64,000 nucleotides of DNA from Akkermansiaceae bacterium (lineage in GTDB: Bacteria; Verrucomicrobiota; Verrucomicrobiia; Verrucomicrobiales; Akkermansiaceae), in assembly GCA_024233135.1 (NCBI GenBank), contig JACKPZ010000014.1:1-64000 (forward strand). The letters run 5' to 3'. Below, piece by piece: positions 10,101 through 19,757 of this stretch. How positions within the stretch are numbered: the first letter of the stretch is position 1; the number at the start of each line of letters is the position of its first letter. A program made the position numbers and the translations under genes. The notes under the pieces are model-generated. The model was not told where the DNA came from. It saw nothing but the letters and a program-made list of their open reading frames with translations, and searched no databases.

Positions 10101-10483
10101 TCCGATTCGTCGCAGGCGCTGGCTTTCGTGCGGTCGATGGTGAACGCGAAGTCTCGGGTCGGGGCACCGTCCTTTCCGGGGCGGAGCGAAATCACGCCGG
10201 ACGGCGCGGCGGCTTCGTCATCCGTGAACACCACCTTGCCATCGCCTTGCGGCAACTGGCGGCGGTTCTCCGGAAACTCGAAACGCAGATAGCCCTCGGG
10301 GCGCATGCGGACTTCGGTGCTGGAAAACCACCAGCTTCCCGTTTCGGTGGCGAGCGCCGTATCGAGTCCCCCATCGCGTGCGGCGAAATCGAGATCCCGC
10401 ACTGCGATCGAGCGGAAGGTCCCGGCCAGCGTGATGCCGGACACGAGCGTGAGGAAAAGACAGGTGATCGCATGTGTCTTCAT
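7199..10483 (-). CDS. large exported protein of unknown function
   Basis: I do not recognise a family for this 1094-residue protein. It opens with a signal peptide (MKTHAITCLF, then a hydrophobic core, cut near GITLAG). The rest has no transmembrane helix and reads as globular, with alternating alpha/beta segments and few cysteines. The middle (about 300-800) has segments such as FLFETDRPEALFDAL and VVVANSRAQLDRIAA that resemble proteins that score model-like domains, which I cannot name. The C-terminal 200 residues are beta-rich and contain long runs of short strands (THTW-like, ITTSEPW). It lies 54 bases upstream of the molybdopterin oxidoreductase on the same strand, which may be co-transcribed. 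Its role is open. Confidence 0.7.
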   Translation of the reverse strand: MKTHAITCLFLTLVSGITLAGTFRSIAVRDLDFAARDGGLDTALATETGSWWFSSTEVRMRPEGYLRFEFPENRRQLPQGDGKVVFTDDEAAAPSGVISLRPGKDGAPTRDFAFTIDRTKASACDESEFLAARREWAGARADRHLPGTAWFKHLAGKRDANAPAFAASGLDGTFAIFSGGRAVSENLALDRDLLLAGNAGTHPDAVPISDIEGITVKAIDWSARLPEGEVNVDPLAGFIPHDQHALFAPSLPDFLDLIDRVQREAGPVVQSLSSRDAYRGLADRYRRQLGLDLPSAAARLLPAKSVALTGGDPFFATGTDVAFLFETDRPEALFDALAAAIRLSTGLKGAAADNGESLAFVNDDRSRSSHLMRVNQLVVVANSRAQLDRIAAVARGDSPSLGSTDEFRFFRHRYPLGGDEDAFVFLSDAAIRRWCGPETRIGASRRNRALAALNELTSRSISGTGAGDDFAPLLGKVEIQAGRAISERHGSAEFLTPVSELRLDRASVAEKEAYLRWKSGYEQGWARVFDPIAARISLSKNSADLDLTVLPLTIGSEYREIMEFAGDAELPPMARLRPQDSVFHLAMAIDPSSEAFKSLDQQLVPMLPGLRVNPLSWVDSSVSLSFGKSLFWQRIGKDGSTGFDDIGNIPMALRIGVRSRLNLGLFLTGVRGAIESSAPDTMRWETRKYGERSYVVVSEKDADSGITGLRIHYAILPKALLLSLDERSLFRAMDREDQKFSEEETAALPAARSLLAVADTGFLAASSPMFFGDNGHSVRATKSWQAIPILNEWHRLFPDEKPAAVHQRLFGATISCPGGKGYRWNEAALTMESVAYGHPSAPREDGELIGIIPRFPYLQSGIDFEDDGLRLRFRAGPAPSSPAPAPREPGPKLAELADLVTLKPGRVLHYAGRDSAGEHTWSWQVTATEETPRGTRITTSEPWKGPEESGHFHNTLLLADDGLHQVSWKDEDGSCTFLTPVLDIPADLRSGSVRSSSSRGEHKSTDEDGKPLTEPVLNETEITVLGTETVEVPAGTFENCVKIELYQEGVWGSYFHRTRRHQWYHPGTGLVRSVDLTGVEPTMDLQRIEEPAGE

Positions 10484-10540
10484 CCTCCGAGGCTGGCACG
10501 AATTCGCCGACGGGAAAGAAAATCCTCTCCGGGATTCAGC

Positions 10541-12064
10541 TCACCTCGCCCCCGATGGCAGCGGCTGGGGCGACGTGGTGGGGCCGTGGATCTGCAGGAT
10601 GTCCGGACCGCCGGCGGGATTGGGGACGAACCGAGCGCGGTCGATCGAGAGCTTGCGCGGATTCGCGCGGGTGGCGCTCTCGTGGCGGTGATAAACGATG
10701 AACATCTCCGTGCCGTCGGGCGAGGTGGTGAAACAATGGTGACCGCTGCCGCGGGCGTAGCTGGTGGATTTCATCACCGGGTTGTTCGCATGTTTCGTCC
10801 ACGGTCCGAGCGGGCTGTCGGAGGTCGCGTAGCCGACGGAGTATTCGGTGCTTTGGAAATGGCTGCCCGAGTAGGTGAGATAGTAGATTCCCTTGTGTTT
10901 GAGAATCTCGGGTCCCTCGGTCACCGCGGCCTGGTGGCGTTCCCATGCTTGATCGGGTTTCACCATCATCCGCAGGGAACTTTCGTCCACGCTCGTCATG
11001 TCATCGTTGAGCCGGCCGCCCCAGATCTCGTTTCCGTCACCGAAGGCGACGTAGTAGAAATAGCGTTTCCCATCGTCGTCCTCGAACACGTGGCCGTCGA
11101 TGCGGATGCTCGCGGGTTCCATCGGCGCCTTGGTTTGCTGGCGGAACGGACCGCGCGGCGACTTCGCGGTGGCGACGCACATGCGTTCTTCGGCCGCGTA
11201 GTAGAGATAGAACACGCCGTCTTTCTCGACGATGTCCGGCGCCCAGAATTTCGAGTCGCCCCATGTGTCGTCCGCATCGAGAACGTAGCCTTCGTCCTTC
11301 CAATCCGCCAGATCGCGCGACGTGAAGAGCCGGATGCCCCGCTGCCTGCCGCGCGAGGCCAGCGTGTACGTCGTATAGGCGTAGTAGGTCCCCTTGTGGA
11401 GAAGTACGACCGGATCGGCGGCGCCCGGTTGCACCGGATTGGTGTAGCCACGCCCGACGCGGGGCGCGCGGAACGGTTGAACTGTTAGATTTCGGAACGA
11501 AGCCTCGCCGTCGAGCGCGCGCAGCGCGAGGCCGCCTTTCGCGAACGCGTCGTCCACGCCATCGAACACGGGCCAGGAATCGTCCGTGATCGGTTTGTCA
11601 TCGGCGAAAACCCGCACATTCTCCCCGGCGGCCTGGATCCGCAGGTGGATCCACGCATCGCCTTTCAGGCAGACAGCCTGCGAGGCAATCCGCCGCCACT
11701 CGGGGTCGTGCGCGCCCCAAAGGAGCTGGCCGTCATCCGCATCGATGCCCACGTAGTAGCCGCGGAAGGCGCCGACGCCCTCTCCGAATCCGTCCCCACG
11801 GAACACCAGCCCCGCCTGCGCGCCATCGCCAGCGAGGAGCTCGACATCGAGTTGGAAATCGGTGAGCCGCAGGCCGTCGATCGACACCTTCGGCCCCTTG
11901 CCGCCGTTCACGCGCAGCGCGCCGTCTTTCACCGACCAATCACCGCCATGGGTGACCCACGGCGCGGCGGGATAACGTGCCATGTCGGCGACGATGACTT
12001 TCGCCGGCGCCGCTGTTAGGGTCGCGGTGGCGGAGAGCAATGGAACGAGGGTGCGCGGAAGCAT
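10541..12064 (-). CDS. glycoside hydrolase family 43 with N-terminal sugar-binding-like domain, exported
   Basis: A 507-residue exported protein. The start at 12064 gives a signal peptide ending near TLTAAP; the frame remains open to 12127 but that extension overlaps the likely promoter side of the regulator gene. Residues 25-200 form a jelly-roll-like module (GDWSVKDGALRV, GLVFRGDG) of the kind found in laminin-G/3-keto-disaccharide hydrolase-like domains. Residues 205-507 are a GH43 five-bladed propeller with general base Asp217 in ADPVV, Asp323 in IDGHVFEDDDG and acid Glu383 in VTEGP. Members cleave arabinan or xylan side chains; the substrate here is not predictable. It may be controlled by the two-component pair just upstream. 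Confidence 0.9.
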   Translation of the reverse strand: MLPRTLVPLLSATATLTAAPAKVIVADMARYPAAPWVTHGGDWSVKDGALRVNGGKGPKVSIDGLRLTDFQLDVELLAGDGAQAGLVFRGDGFGEGVGAFRGYYVGIDADDGQLLWGAHDPEWRRIASQAVCLKGDAWIHLRIQAAGENVRVFADDKPITDDSWPVFDGVDDAFAKGGLALRALDGEASFRNLTVQPFRAPRVGRGYTNPVQPGAADPVVLLHKGTYYAYTTYTLASRGRQRGIRLFTSRDLADWKDEGYVLDADDTWGDSKFWAPDIVEKDGVFYLYYAAEERMCVATAKSPRGPFRQQTKAPMEPASIRIDGHVFEDDDGKRYFYYVAFGDGNEIWGGRLNDDMTSVDESSLRMMVKPDQAWERHQAAVTEGPEILKHKGIYYLTYSGSHFQSTEYSVGYATSDSPLGPWTKHANNPVMKSTSYARGSGHHCFTTSPDGTEMFIVYHRHESATRANPRKLSIDRARFVPNPAGGPDILQIHGPTTSPQPLPSGAR

Positions 12065-12123
12065 CGGCGGCCATGGAAACGTCCGCGTCGCGACCCATTC
12101 TTTCGCGGGAGCGAAAGGGAAAC

Positions 12124-12777
12124 TCACGATCCACCGCCCATCGGGCAGCGGCCGGAAAGCGCCTCGATCGCCATCAAGGTGGCGGAGCTCCGGTTTTCAC
12201 ATCCCATCTTGGCGAAGCACTGGCTGGCGTGGTGTTTCACGGTTCGCTCCGACATTTCGAGCAGGACGCCGATGGTGCTGTTGGACTTCCCCTGTGCGAG
12301 CCACGTGAGCACCTCGGCCTCTCGGTGGGTCAGGCCGAAGGCGCTCTGGAGGAGATCGAGGCGTTCGAAGTCGGGTTGCGATCCGCGGTTCACCACGCCG
12401 TGGAGCGAGGTGCTGCGGTCGAGCCGGGCGCGCACGGCGGACATCAGTTCGTCGTGGACCACCGGTTTGGATAGATAGTCGTCGGCCCCGATGTTCATGC
12501 CGAGGCGGACGTCCTCGCGGGCGCTTTTTGCGGTGAGGAAAACGAAGGGCGTGAGGGTGAAGGCGGGATCTTCGCGCAGCGTCCGGAGCACCTCATGTCC
12601 ATCCATCTCGGGCATCATCACGTCGCAGATGATGAGGTCGGGCCGCTCCCGCCGCGCGGTTTCGACACCCTCGCGACCGTTGGCGGCGGCGCACACGCGG
12701 AACCCCTCCATTTCGAGAATGAAGCTGATGTTCTTCCGCATGGCTGGTTGGTCTTCGATGACGAGGATCGTTTTCAT
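12124..12777 (-). CDS. LuxR-type response regulator
   Basis: A 217-residue two-domain regulator. Residues 1-120 are a receiver domain with the acidic pair near the start (IEDQ), phospho-acceptor Asp52 in IICDVMMPEMDG, and Lys104 in LSKP. Residues about 147-210 are a LuxR/NarL DNA-binding domain, with LTHREAEVL and the recognition region SERTVKHH. Its first bases overlap the histidine kinase stop by 4 (ATGA), so they are translated together and form a cognate pair. It sits upstream of the GH43 gene on the same strand with 59 bases between, so that gene is a candidate target or co-transcribed member; this is inference. Confidence 0.95.
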   Translation of the reverse strand: MKTILVIEDQPAMRKNISFILEMEGFRVCAAANGREGVETARRERPDLIICDVMMPEMDGHEVLRTLREDPAFTLTPFVFLTAKSAREDVRLGMNIGADDYLSKPVVHDELMSAVRARLDRSTSLHGVVNRGSQPDFERLDLLQSAFGLTHREAEVLTWLAQGKSNSTIGVLLEMSERTVKHHASQCFAKMGCENRSSATLMAIEALSGRCPMGGGS

Positions 12778-14153
12778 GATGCCGGGATCGCGTGGTGGGC
12801 GAAGAGGGGAAGCGTGACGGTGAAGGTCGTCCCGTGGCCGGGCCGGGAATCGACCCGGATGCGCCCGCCGTGGAGGTGGACGCAGCGGTGGACGATCACG
12901 AGGCCGAGCCCGGTGCCGGGGATGTCTCCGACGTTCGAGCAGCGGTGGAACGCGAGGAAGAGTTCGTCGAGGTCGTTCTCCGGAATGCCGATGCCGCGGT
13001 CGATGACCTTGCAGACGATGTCGTCGCCTTCGCGGGTGGCGCGGACCGTGACGGGTGATGCCTCCGGCGAGTATTTCACGGCGTTCTCGACGAGGTTGCG
13101 GAAGATGTGCCGGATCAACGATTCATCGCCGACGGCATCCTCGAGGTCCGGCCCGAATTCGAAAGCGAGCGGGCATTTCCCATGGGTGGCGGAGCGAGAC
13201 TCGTCGAGCAGTTTGCGGAAGGTCGCCACGGCATCCAGCGGAGCGGGGCGGAAGTCGACCTTTCCGGACTCCATGCGTCCGAGCGCGAGGATGTCCTCCA
13301 TGAGCCGCGCCATGTCGAGAGTGGCCTCGTGGACATCATTGCATAACTCGCGCCGCTTTTCCTGGGGAATGCGGTCGTCGAAGTGGCGCATGATTTCCAC
13401 GGCCGACATGATCACGCCCAAGGGCGTCCGGAATTCGTGGCTGACCATGCTGACGAAGCGGACCTTCAACTCGCCAAGTTCGCGTTCCGCGGCGAGCGCC
13501 TTGGCGAGTTCGTCACGCGCGTCCTCGAGCTGGGCGGTGCGCTCGGCCACCTGGCGTTCGAGCGTTTGGTTGAGGTCGCGCATCGTTTCCTCGGCGCGGA
13601 CGGTTTCGGTGATGTCGCGGTGCACCGTGACCACCTCGGTGATCTCGCCGGCGCAGTTTTTCACCGGATAGACCAAACCACCGATCCAGCGGATCTCCGG
13701 CGGGTCGGTGTTCACGGGAAACGGAACCGGCGGCACCACGACGACCTCGCCCTCGAAGGCCTTGCGGATGTGCTCCACCGCGCCGGACTCGATCAGGTCC
13801 GGGCTCTTGAGCACATTGAAGGCGAGGCCCTGCTCGTCGCTGAGGCCGAACATCCGGCGCCATGCGTCGTTGAAACGGATGCATTGGCCGTCGGGCCGGA
13901 AGAGCTGCACGCTCAGCGGGCTCTGCTCGAAGAGCAGCTCCCAGCGTTGATCGCTGGCGCGTGCGGCGGCGGCGGTCTCCAGCAGGCGTGCCTCCCACTT
14001 CGTCCGCAGCGTTCGATATCCGCAAACGAATCCACATGCCGCGGCTCCCGAAGCAAGCCCCAGCAGCATCGCCAAATCTCCGGCGGAAAAACTGCCGACG
14101 ATCCCTGCGATGGGGAGCAAAGAAACGACGAAAGCTGAGGCTGCGTGCGCCAT
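12774..14153 (-). CDS. PAS-domain sensor histidine kinase
   Basis: A 459-residue membrane sensor. Two hydrophobic helices (about 8-22 and 27-47) anchor it with almost no periplasmic part, so it probably senses something in the membrane or cytoplasm. A PAS/PAC module covers about 65-185 (FEQSPLSVQLF, RFNDAWRRMFG). A coiled coil (190-235) leads into the HisKA domain with the phospho-acceptor His239 in SHEFRTPL. The ATPase domain has the N box NLVENAVKYSP (353-363), the G1 box DRGIGIP (385-391) and the G2 box GTGLGL (413-418). Its stop overlaps the response regulator start by 4 bases. The signal is unknown. Confidence 0.94.
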   Translation of the reverse strand: MAHAASAFVVSLLPIAGIVGSFSAGDLAMLLGLASGAAACGFVCGYRTLRTKWEARLLETAAAARASDQRWELLFEQSPLSVQLFRPDGQCIRFNDAWRRMFGLSDEQGLAFNVLKSPDLIESGAVEHIRKAFEGEVVVVPPVPFPVNTDPPEIRWIGGLVYPVKNCAGEITEVVTVHRDITETVRAEETMRDLNQTLERQVAERTAQLEDARDELAKALAAERELGELKVRFVSMVSHEFRTPLGVIMSAVEIMRHFDDRIPQEKRRELCNDVHEATLDMARLMEDILALGRMESGKVDFRPAPLDAVATFRKLLDESRSATHGKCPLAFEFGPDLEDAVGDESLIRHIFRNLVENAVKYSPEASPVTVRATREGDDIVCKVIDRGIGIPENDLDELFLAFHRCSNVGDIPGTGLGLVIVHRCVHLHGGRIRVDSRPGHGTTFTVTLPLFAHHAIPAS

Positions 14154-14389
14154 CGGGGGAGGAAGTCCCTCAGATTCAGCTTGTTTCGGAATCCGGAGTC
14201 AATTTTCTGCAAAGAAACGCGGAGTCTCTCTGGTGCCGGCATCGGACTTTCGTCCAATAGGCAGTCACGCGAATTCGGTGTTTTCTGGATCCGGCACCTT
14301 CCCGGGCGGATCCGTCATGGCATCCGCCCCCTTTCCCCTGGGAAGGTTGCCACCATTTTCCCGCCGTCCGGACACCGCCACCGAACATC
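14154..14389. promoter_or_regulatory. divergent intergenic region
   Basis: These 236 bases separate the histidine kinase operon (minus strand) from the membrane-protein gene (plus strand). Promoters for both must lie here, but no convincing -35/-10 pair or operator was identified by eye. Confidence 0.4.
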
Positions 14390-15403
14390 ATGCCTCGCAA
14401 CACCCGAGACCGCACATGGTTCACCACCCTGCTTGGCGTGGTGAGCATCCTTGGCGGCGCGCCGGCGAGCTTGTTCAGCCTCTTCGCCCTCCTGCTGGCC
14501 ATCGGCAAACCCTATGCGAACGCTTCCACCACCGCGGCCGACATCTTCCTGCTTTTCATCCTGCCTCCGGCCACCTTGCTGGCCGGCATCGGTCTGCTCG
14601 CCCGTTGGCGCTGGGCACGATGGTGGATGATCCTGCTCATGGCGGGACTGGTGGCATTGGGGGTGAAAGGCCTCGTCGCCGCGGATCACGAGGGTTCCGC
14701 GATTCCCGTCGCCGGCATCGCCATCGGAGGGTTGGTTCTATCAGGTCTGCTCTCCGGTCCGGTGCGGCGGGAGTTCGGAACTACCGCGCCGCCGCGTCCT
14801 CCGGCCCCGTCCGCGGCTGCGGAAAACGAGGAGCTTGGCTGGCGCGTCGGCCACCGCGGGCGCGACCAGATGTTTTACGAGGAACATCACGACGGCGCCT
14901 GGCTGCGCATCGAGATCGACGGCGAAATGCTCACCGGACCCGCCCACCACGTCATCTACTTCGCCGATGAGGAAACGTGGCGGTTCTATCCGGAATGGGC
15001 GCGGCACCGCAGGGAGGAAATCATCGCGCGGGTGAAAAGTCGTTTCCTTGAGCCGGACTATGAATATGCCGGCGGCGGCCGTGCAACGGTGGCCCAGCCC
15101 GATCCGGTGGCGGCACCTGTCCCGCACGGCCCGGCCGGTCTGCCGAAGAACGACGGCACCATTCTTCCGGCTTTGGTTTTCCTGCTCGCCATCGGCACCG
15201 CCTCATTGTGGTTCGCATGGCGCGGAGTGGATACCGGAGAAACCCGCCTGCCGATGAAACACAACCCCTTGCGCCGGACCATCACCCGCGCCGATGACCC
15301 GGCTCTTTTCTGGACCTCCATCGGACTGGCCGGTGGTTTTGGCGGCGGATGCCTGGTGCTCTCCGCATGGATGGTCGGCGCCCGGTTCCGGCGCGGCTTC
15401 TGA
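14390..15403 (+). CDS. membrane protein of unknown function
   Basis: A 337-residue protein that I cannot place in a family. It has four hydrophobic helices in residues 1-125, a soluble middle of about 110 residues rich in charged and aromatic positions (RGRDQMFYEEHHDG, then ADEETWRFYPEWA), and two more helices in the last 140 residues. The soluble middle lies on one side of the membrane and is the most distinctive part. The gene is transcribed away from the histidine kinase and converges on leuS, whose stop is 13 bases away. No Shine-Dalgarno sequence is present before the ATG. Confidence 0.75.
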   Translation: MPRNTRDRTWFTTLLGVVSILGGAPASLFSLFALLLAIGKPYANASTTAADIFLLFILPPATLLAGIGLLARWRWARWWMILLMAGLVALGVKGLVAADHEGSAIPVAGIAIGGLVLSGLLSGPVRREFGTTAPPRPPAPSAAAENEELGWRVGHRGRDQMFYEEHHDGAWLRIEIDGEMLTGPAHHVIYFADEETWRFYPEWARHRREEIIARVKSRFLEPDYEYAGGGRATVAQPDPVAAPVPHGPAGLPKNDGTILPALVFLLAIGTASLWFAWRGVDTGETRLPMKHNPLRRTITRADDPALFWTSIGLAGGFGGGCLVLSAWMVGARFRRGF

Positions 15404-15416
15404 TACGGGCGGACGC

Positions 15417-17939
<2,523 letters not shown>

Positions 17940-18025
17940 GGTCGGCGGTGGGCTGAAAGGGCGTGGCCTTCGGCGCCCGGGCCGGGCGGGGAAGGGGCGC
18001 GGACTGTGGGAAATGCGCGCCGGGT

Positions 18026-18066
18026 TGAAAAGGAAAACCCCGCTCCGGCGGCCGGGGCGGGGTTTC
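18026..18066 (-). terminator. terminator after the thioredoxin-like gene
   Basis: On the minus strand an ACCCCGC/GCGGGGT stem encloses a second GC-rich hairpin (CCGGCCGCCGG) and is followed by a T-rich tract. It lies 23 bases after the stop of the thioredoxin-like gene and before leuS. Confidence 0.65.
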
Positions 18067-18088
18067 GGGGCAGCGGGCGGGAGCGGAT

Positions 18089-18538
18089 TCACTCCTTCGC
18101 CTTCGCGATGAGCTCCTTGAGTTTCACGATCCACTTCTCCGGATCGTGGCCGAACTCGCCGAGGTCGTCGGAGAGTTTCTCGCCCTCGGAGTCGAGCAGG
18201 AAGACCGTCGGGTAACCGCCCTTGAGGAACTTCTTTTCGAGCGCGGCGTTCTGTTTCTTCAGCTCGGCCGGCTGCTCTTTTTTCTTCGGATAGTCGGCCT
18301 CCATCAGGATCAGGTTCTCCTTCGCGAAGTCCTGGAACTCCTTCTTCGAGAACACCTCCTTCTCCAGCTTGATGCACCAGCCGCACCAATCGGAGCCGGT
18401 CAGGCAGATGAGGATCGGCTTTTTCTCTTCCTTGGATTTCGCCTTGGCGGCTTCCCAATCGGTCATCCATCCCTCGCTTCCGAAGGCGAGCGTGGCGGTT
18501 GCGAGAATAGCGGCGGCGATGTGGAGCAGTGATTTCAT
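18089..18538 (-). CDS. exported thioredoxin-like protein
   Basis: A 149-residue protein with a signal peptide (cut near AFGSEG at 18-23) and a thioredoxin fold with the redox motif Cys52-Gly-Trp-Cys55 inside GSDWCGWC. The rest is Lys/Glu-rich, followed by the cis-proline region GGYPTVFLLD. This is the thioredoxin_7 type seen in many Bacteroidetes and Verrucomicrobia; such proteins keep exported substrates reduced or serve as general periplasmic redox proteins. The ATG at 18538 was chosen because only it gives a proper signal peptide; the frame extends upstream to 18634. It is followed by a terminator. Confidence 0.88.
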   Translation of the reverse strand: MKSLLHIAAAILATATLAFGSEGWMTDWEAAKAKSKEEKKPILICLTGSDWCGWCIKLEKEVFSKKEFQDFAKENLILMEADYPKKKEQPAELKKQNAALEKKFLKGGYPTVFLLDSEGEKLSDDLGEFGHDPEKWIVKLKELIAKAKE

Positions 18539-18677
18539 CAGGGGGTGGGAGTCTGGTTGAGCGATACCTATTCCCGAAAACCCGCTGGTCCGCCACCGGA
18601 ATCGGCCGCCTTGAGTCCGGCGAAACCCGTCCATCCTTCCTTGATCCCGCGGATTTGCCGGGGATAGTCACCGGATC

Positions 18678-19745
18678 ATGGTTCCCCGAATCCTGTTTCT
18701 ATCAGCCGCCATCCCGGCCCTCGCGGCGGAAGACGCCCGCCCGGTGAGCGTGGCGGTGGCGACCCGCGAGCCGCTGGCCACGCGCCTCGAACTCACCGGC
18801 ACCGTCCACGCGCGCCACCGGTCGCGGCTTTCTCCGCGCACCTCGGGGCTGACGGAAACGATGCACGTGGACGCAGGCGACCGGGTGAAACAGGGCGACG
18901 TGCTGATGGAGCTGGACTCGGAGCTGGCGGAGATCGAACTCGAACAAATCGAAAGCCAGCTCGAGCAGGCGCGCGTCGAACTCGCGGAAGCCGACCGTCT
19001 TTCTTCCGAGAGCAGCGACCTCGCCAGCCGCGGCGCGTTTCCGAAATCCGAGGCCGACACCCGCCGCAGCGCCCTCGAGTCGAGCCGCGCCGCCGAGCGC
19101 CAGCTGGTGGCCCGCGCGAAGCAGCAGCGCTCGATCATCGACCGCCACCGCCTCGTCGCTCCGTACGACGGGGTGATCAGCGAGCGCGCCGCCGACCTCG
19201 GCGAATGGGTGGAAACGGGCACGCCGGTCTTCGAACTCGTTTCCCTCGCCGACCCGCGGCTCGACGTGCAGGTGCCGCAGGAGCATTTCACCAACATCGC
19301 CACGGACACGCCGGTCACCGTGAAACTTGATGCCACGCCCGGGCGATCGTTTCCCGGCAAGGTCGCGGCGATCGTGCCGGTGAAGGATCCCGTCGCGCGC
19401 ACGTTCCTTGTGCGCATCGAGTGGCCGGAGGCGGAAAAAGTCGCCGCGCCGGGGATGTCCGGGAAAGCGGTTTTCACCATGAACTCCGCGGAGGCCGCGG
19501 TGCAGGTCCCGCGCGACGCCATCGTCCGCTCGCCGGGCGGGGGAGCCGTCGTCTGGACGGTGGAGGAAACCAACGGCCGCGAGATCGTCCGGCCGAACGA
19601 AGTCACTCTCGGCGAATCCCTCACCGACCGCATCGAGGTGCGCGACGGCCTCAGCGCCGGCGCTCGCGTCGTCGTTCGCGGCAACGAAGCGCTCGAGCCC
19701 GGCCAGCAGGTCACCGTACTGCCGGACACCCCCGCCAACCGCTGA
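18678..19745 (+). CDS. RND efflux periplasmic adaptor (MFP family)
   Basis: A 355-residue membrane fusion protein that links an inner-membrane RND pump to an outer-membrane channel. A short signal peptide (to about residue 17) precedes the lipoyl/biotinyl-like half (TETMHVDAGDRVKQGDVLMELDS), a helical hairpin (about 75-150, Glu/Leu-rich with ASRGAFPKSEAD), the second lipoyl half (LVAPYDGVISER) and a beta-barrel domain. The order is standard. The RND pump starts 12 bases after the stop, so both are one operon. No TolC-like gene is present in the window, so the channel must come from elsewhere. Confidence 0.93.
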   Translation: MVPRILFLSAAIPALAAEDARPVSVAVATREPLATRLELTGTVHARHRSRLSPRTSGLTETMHVDAGDRVKQGDVLMELDSELAEIELEQIESQLEQARVELAEADRLSSESSDLASRGAFPKSEADTRRSALESSRAAERQLVARAKQQRSIIDRHRLVAPYDGVISERAADLGEWVETGTPVFELVSLADPRLDVQVPQEHFTNIATDTPVTVKLDATPGRSFPGKVAAIVPVKDPVARTFLVRIEWPEAEKVAAPGMSGKAVFTMNSAEAAVQVPRDAIVRSPGGGAVVWTVEETNGREIVRPNEVTLGESLTDRIEVRDGLSAGARVVVRGNEALEPGQQVTVLPDTPANR

Positions 19746-19757
19746 TCCTCCGTGCCG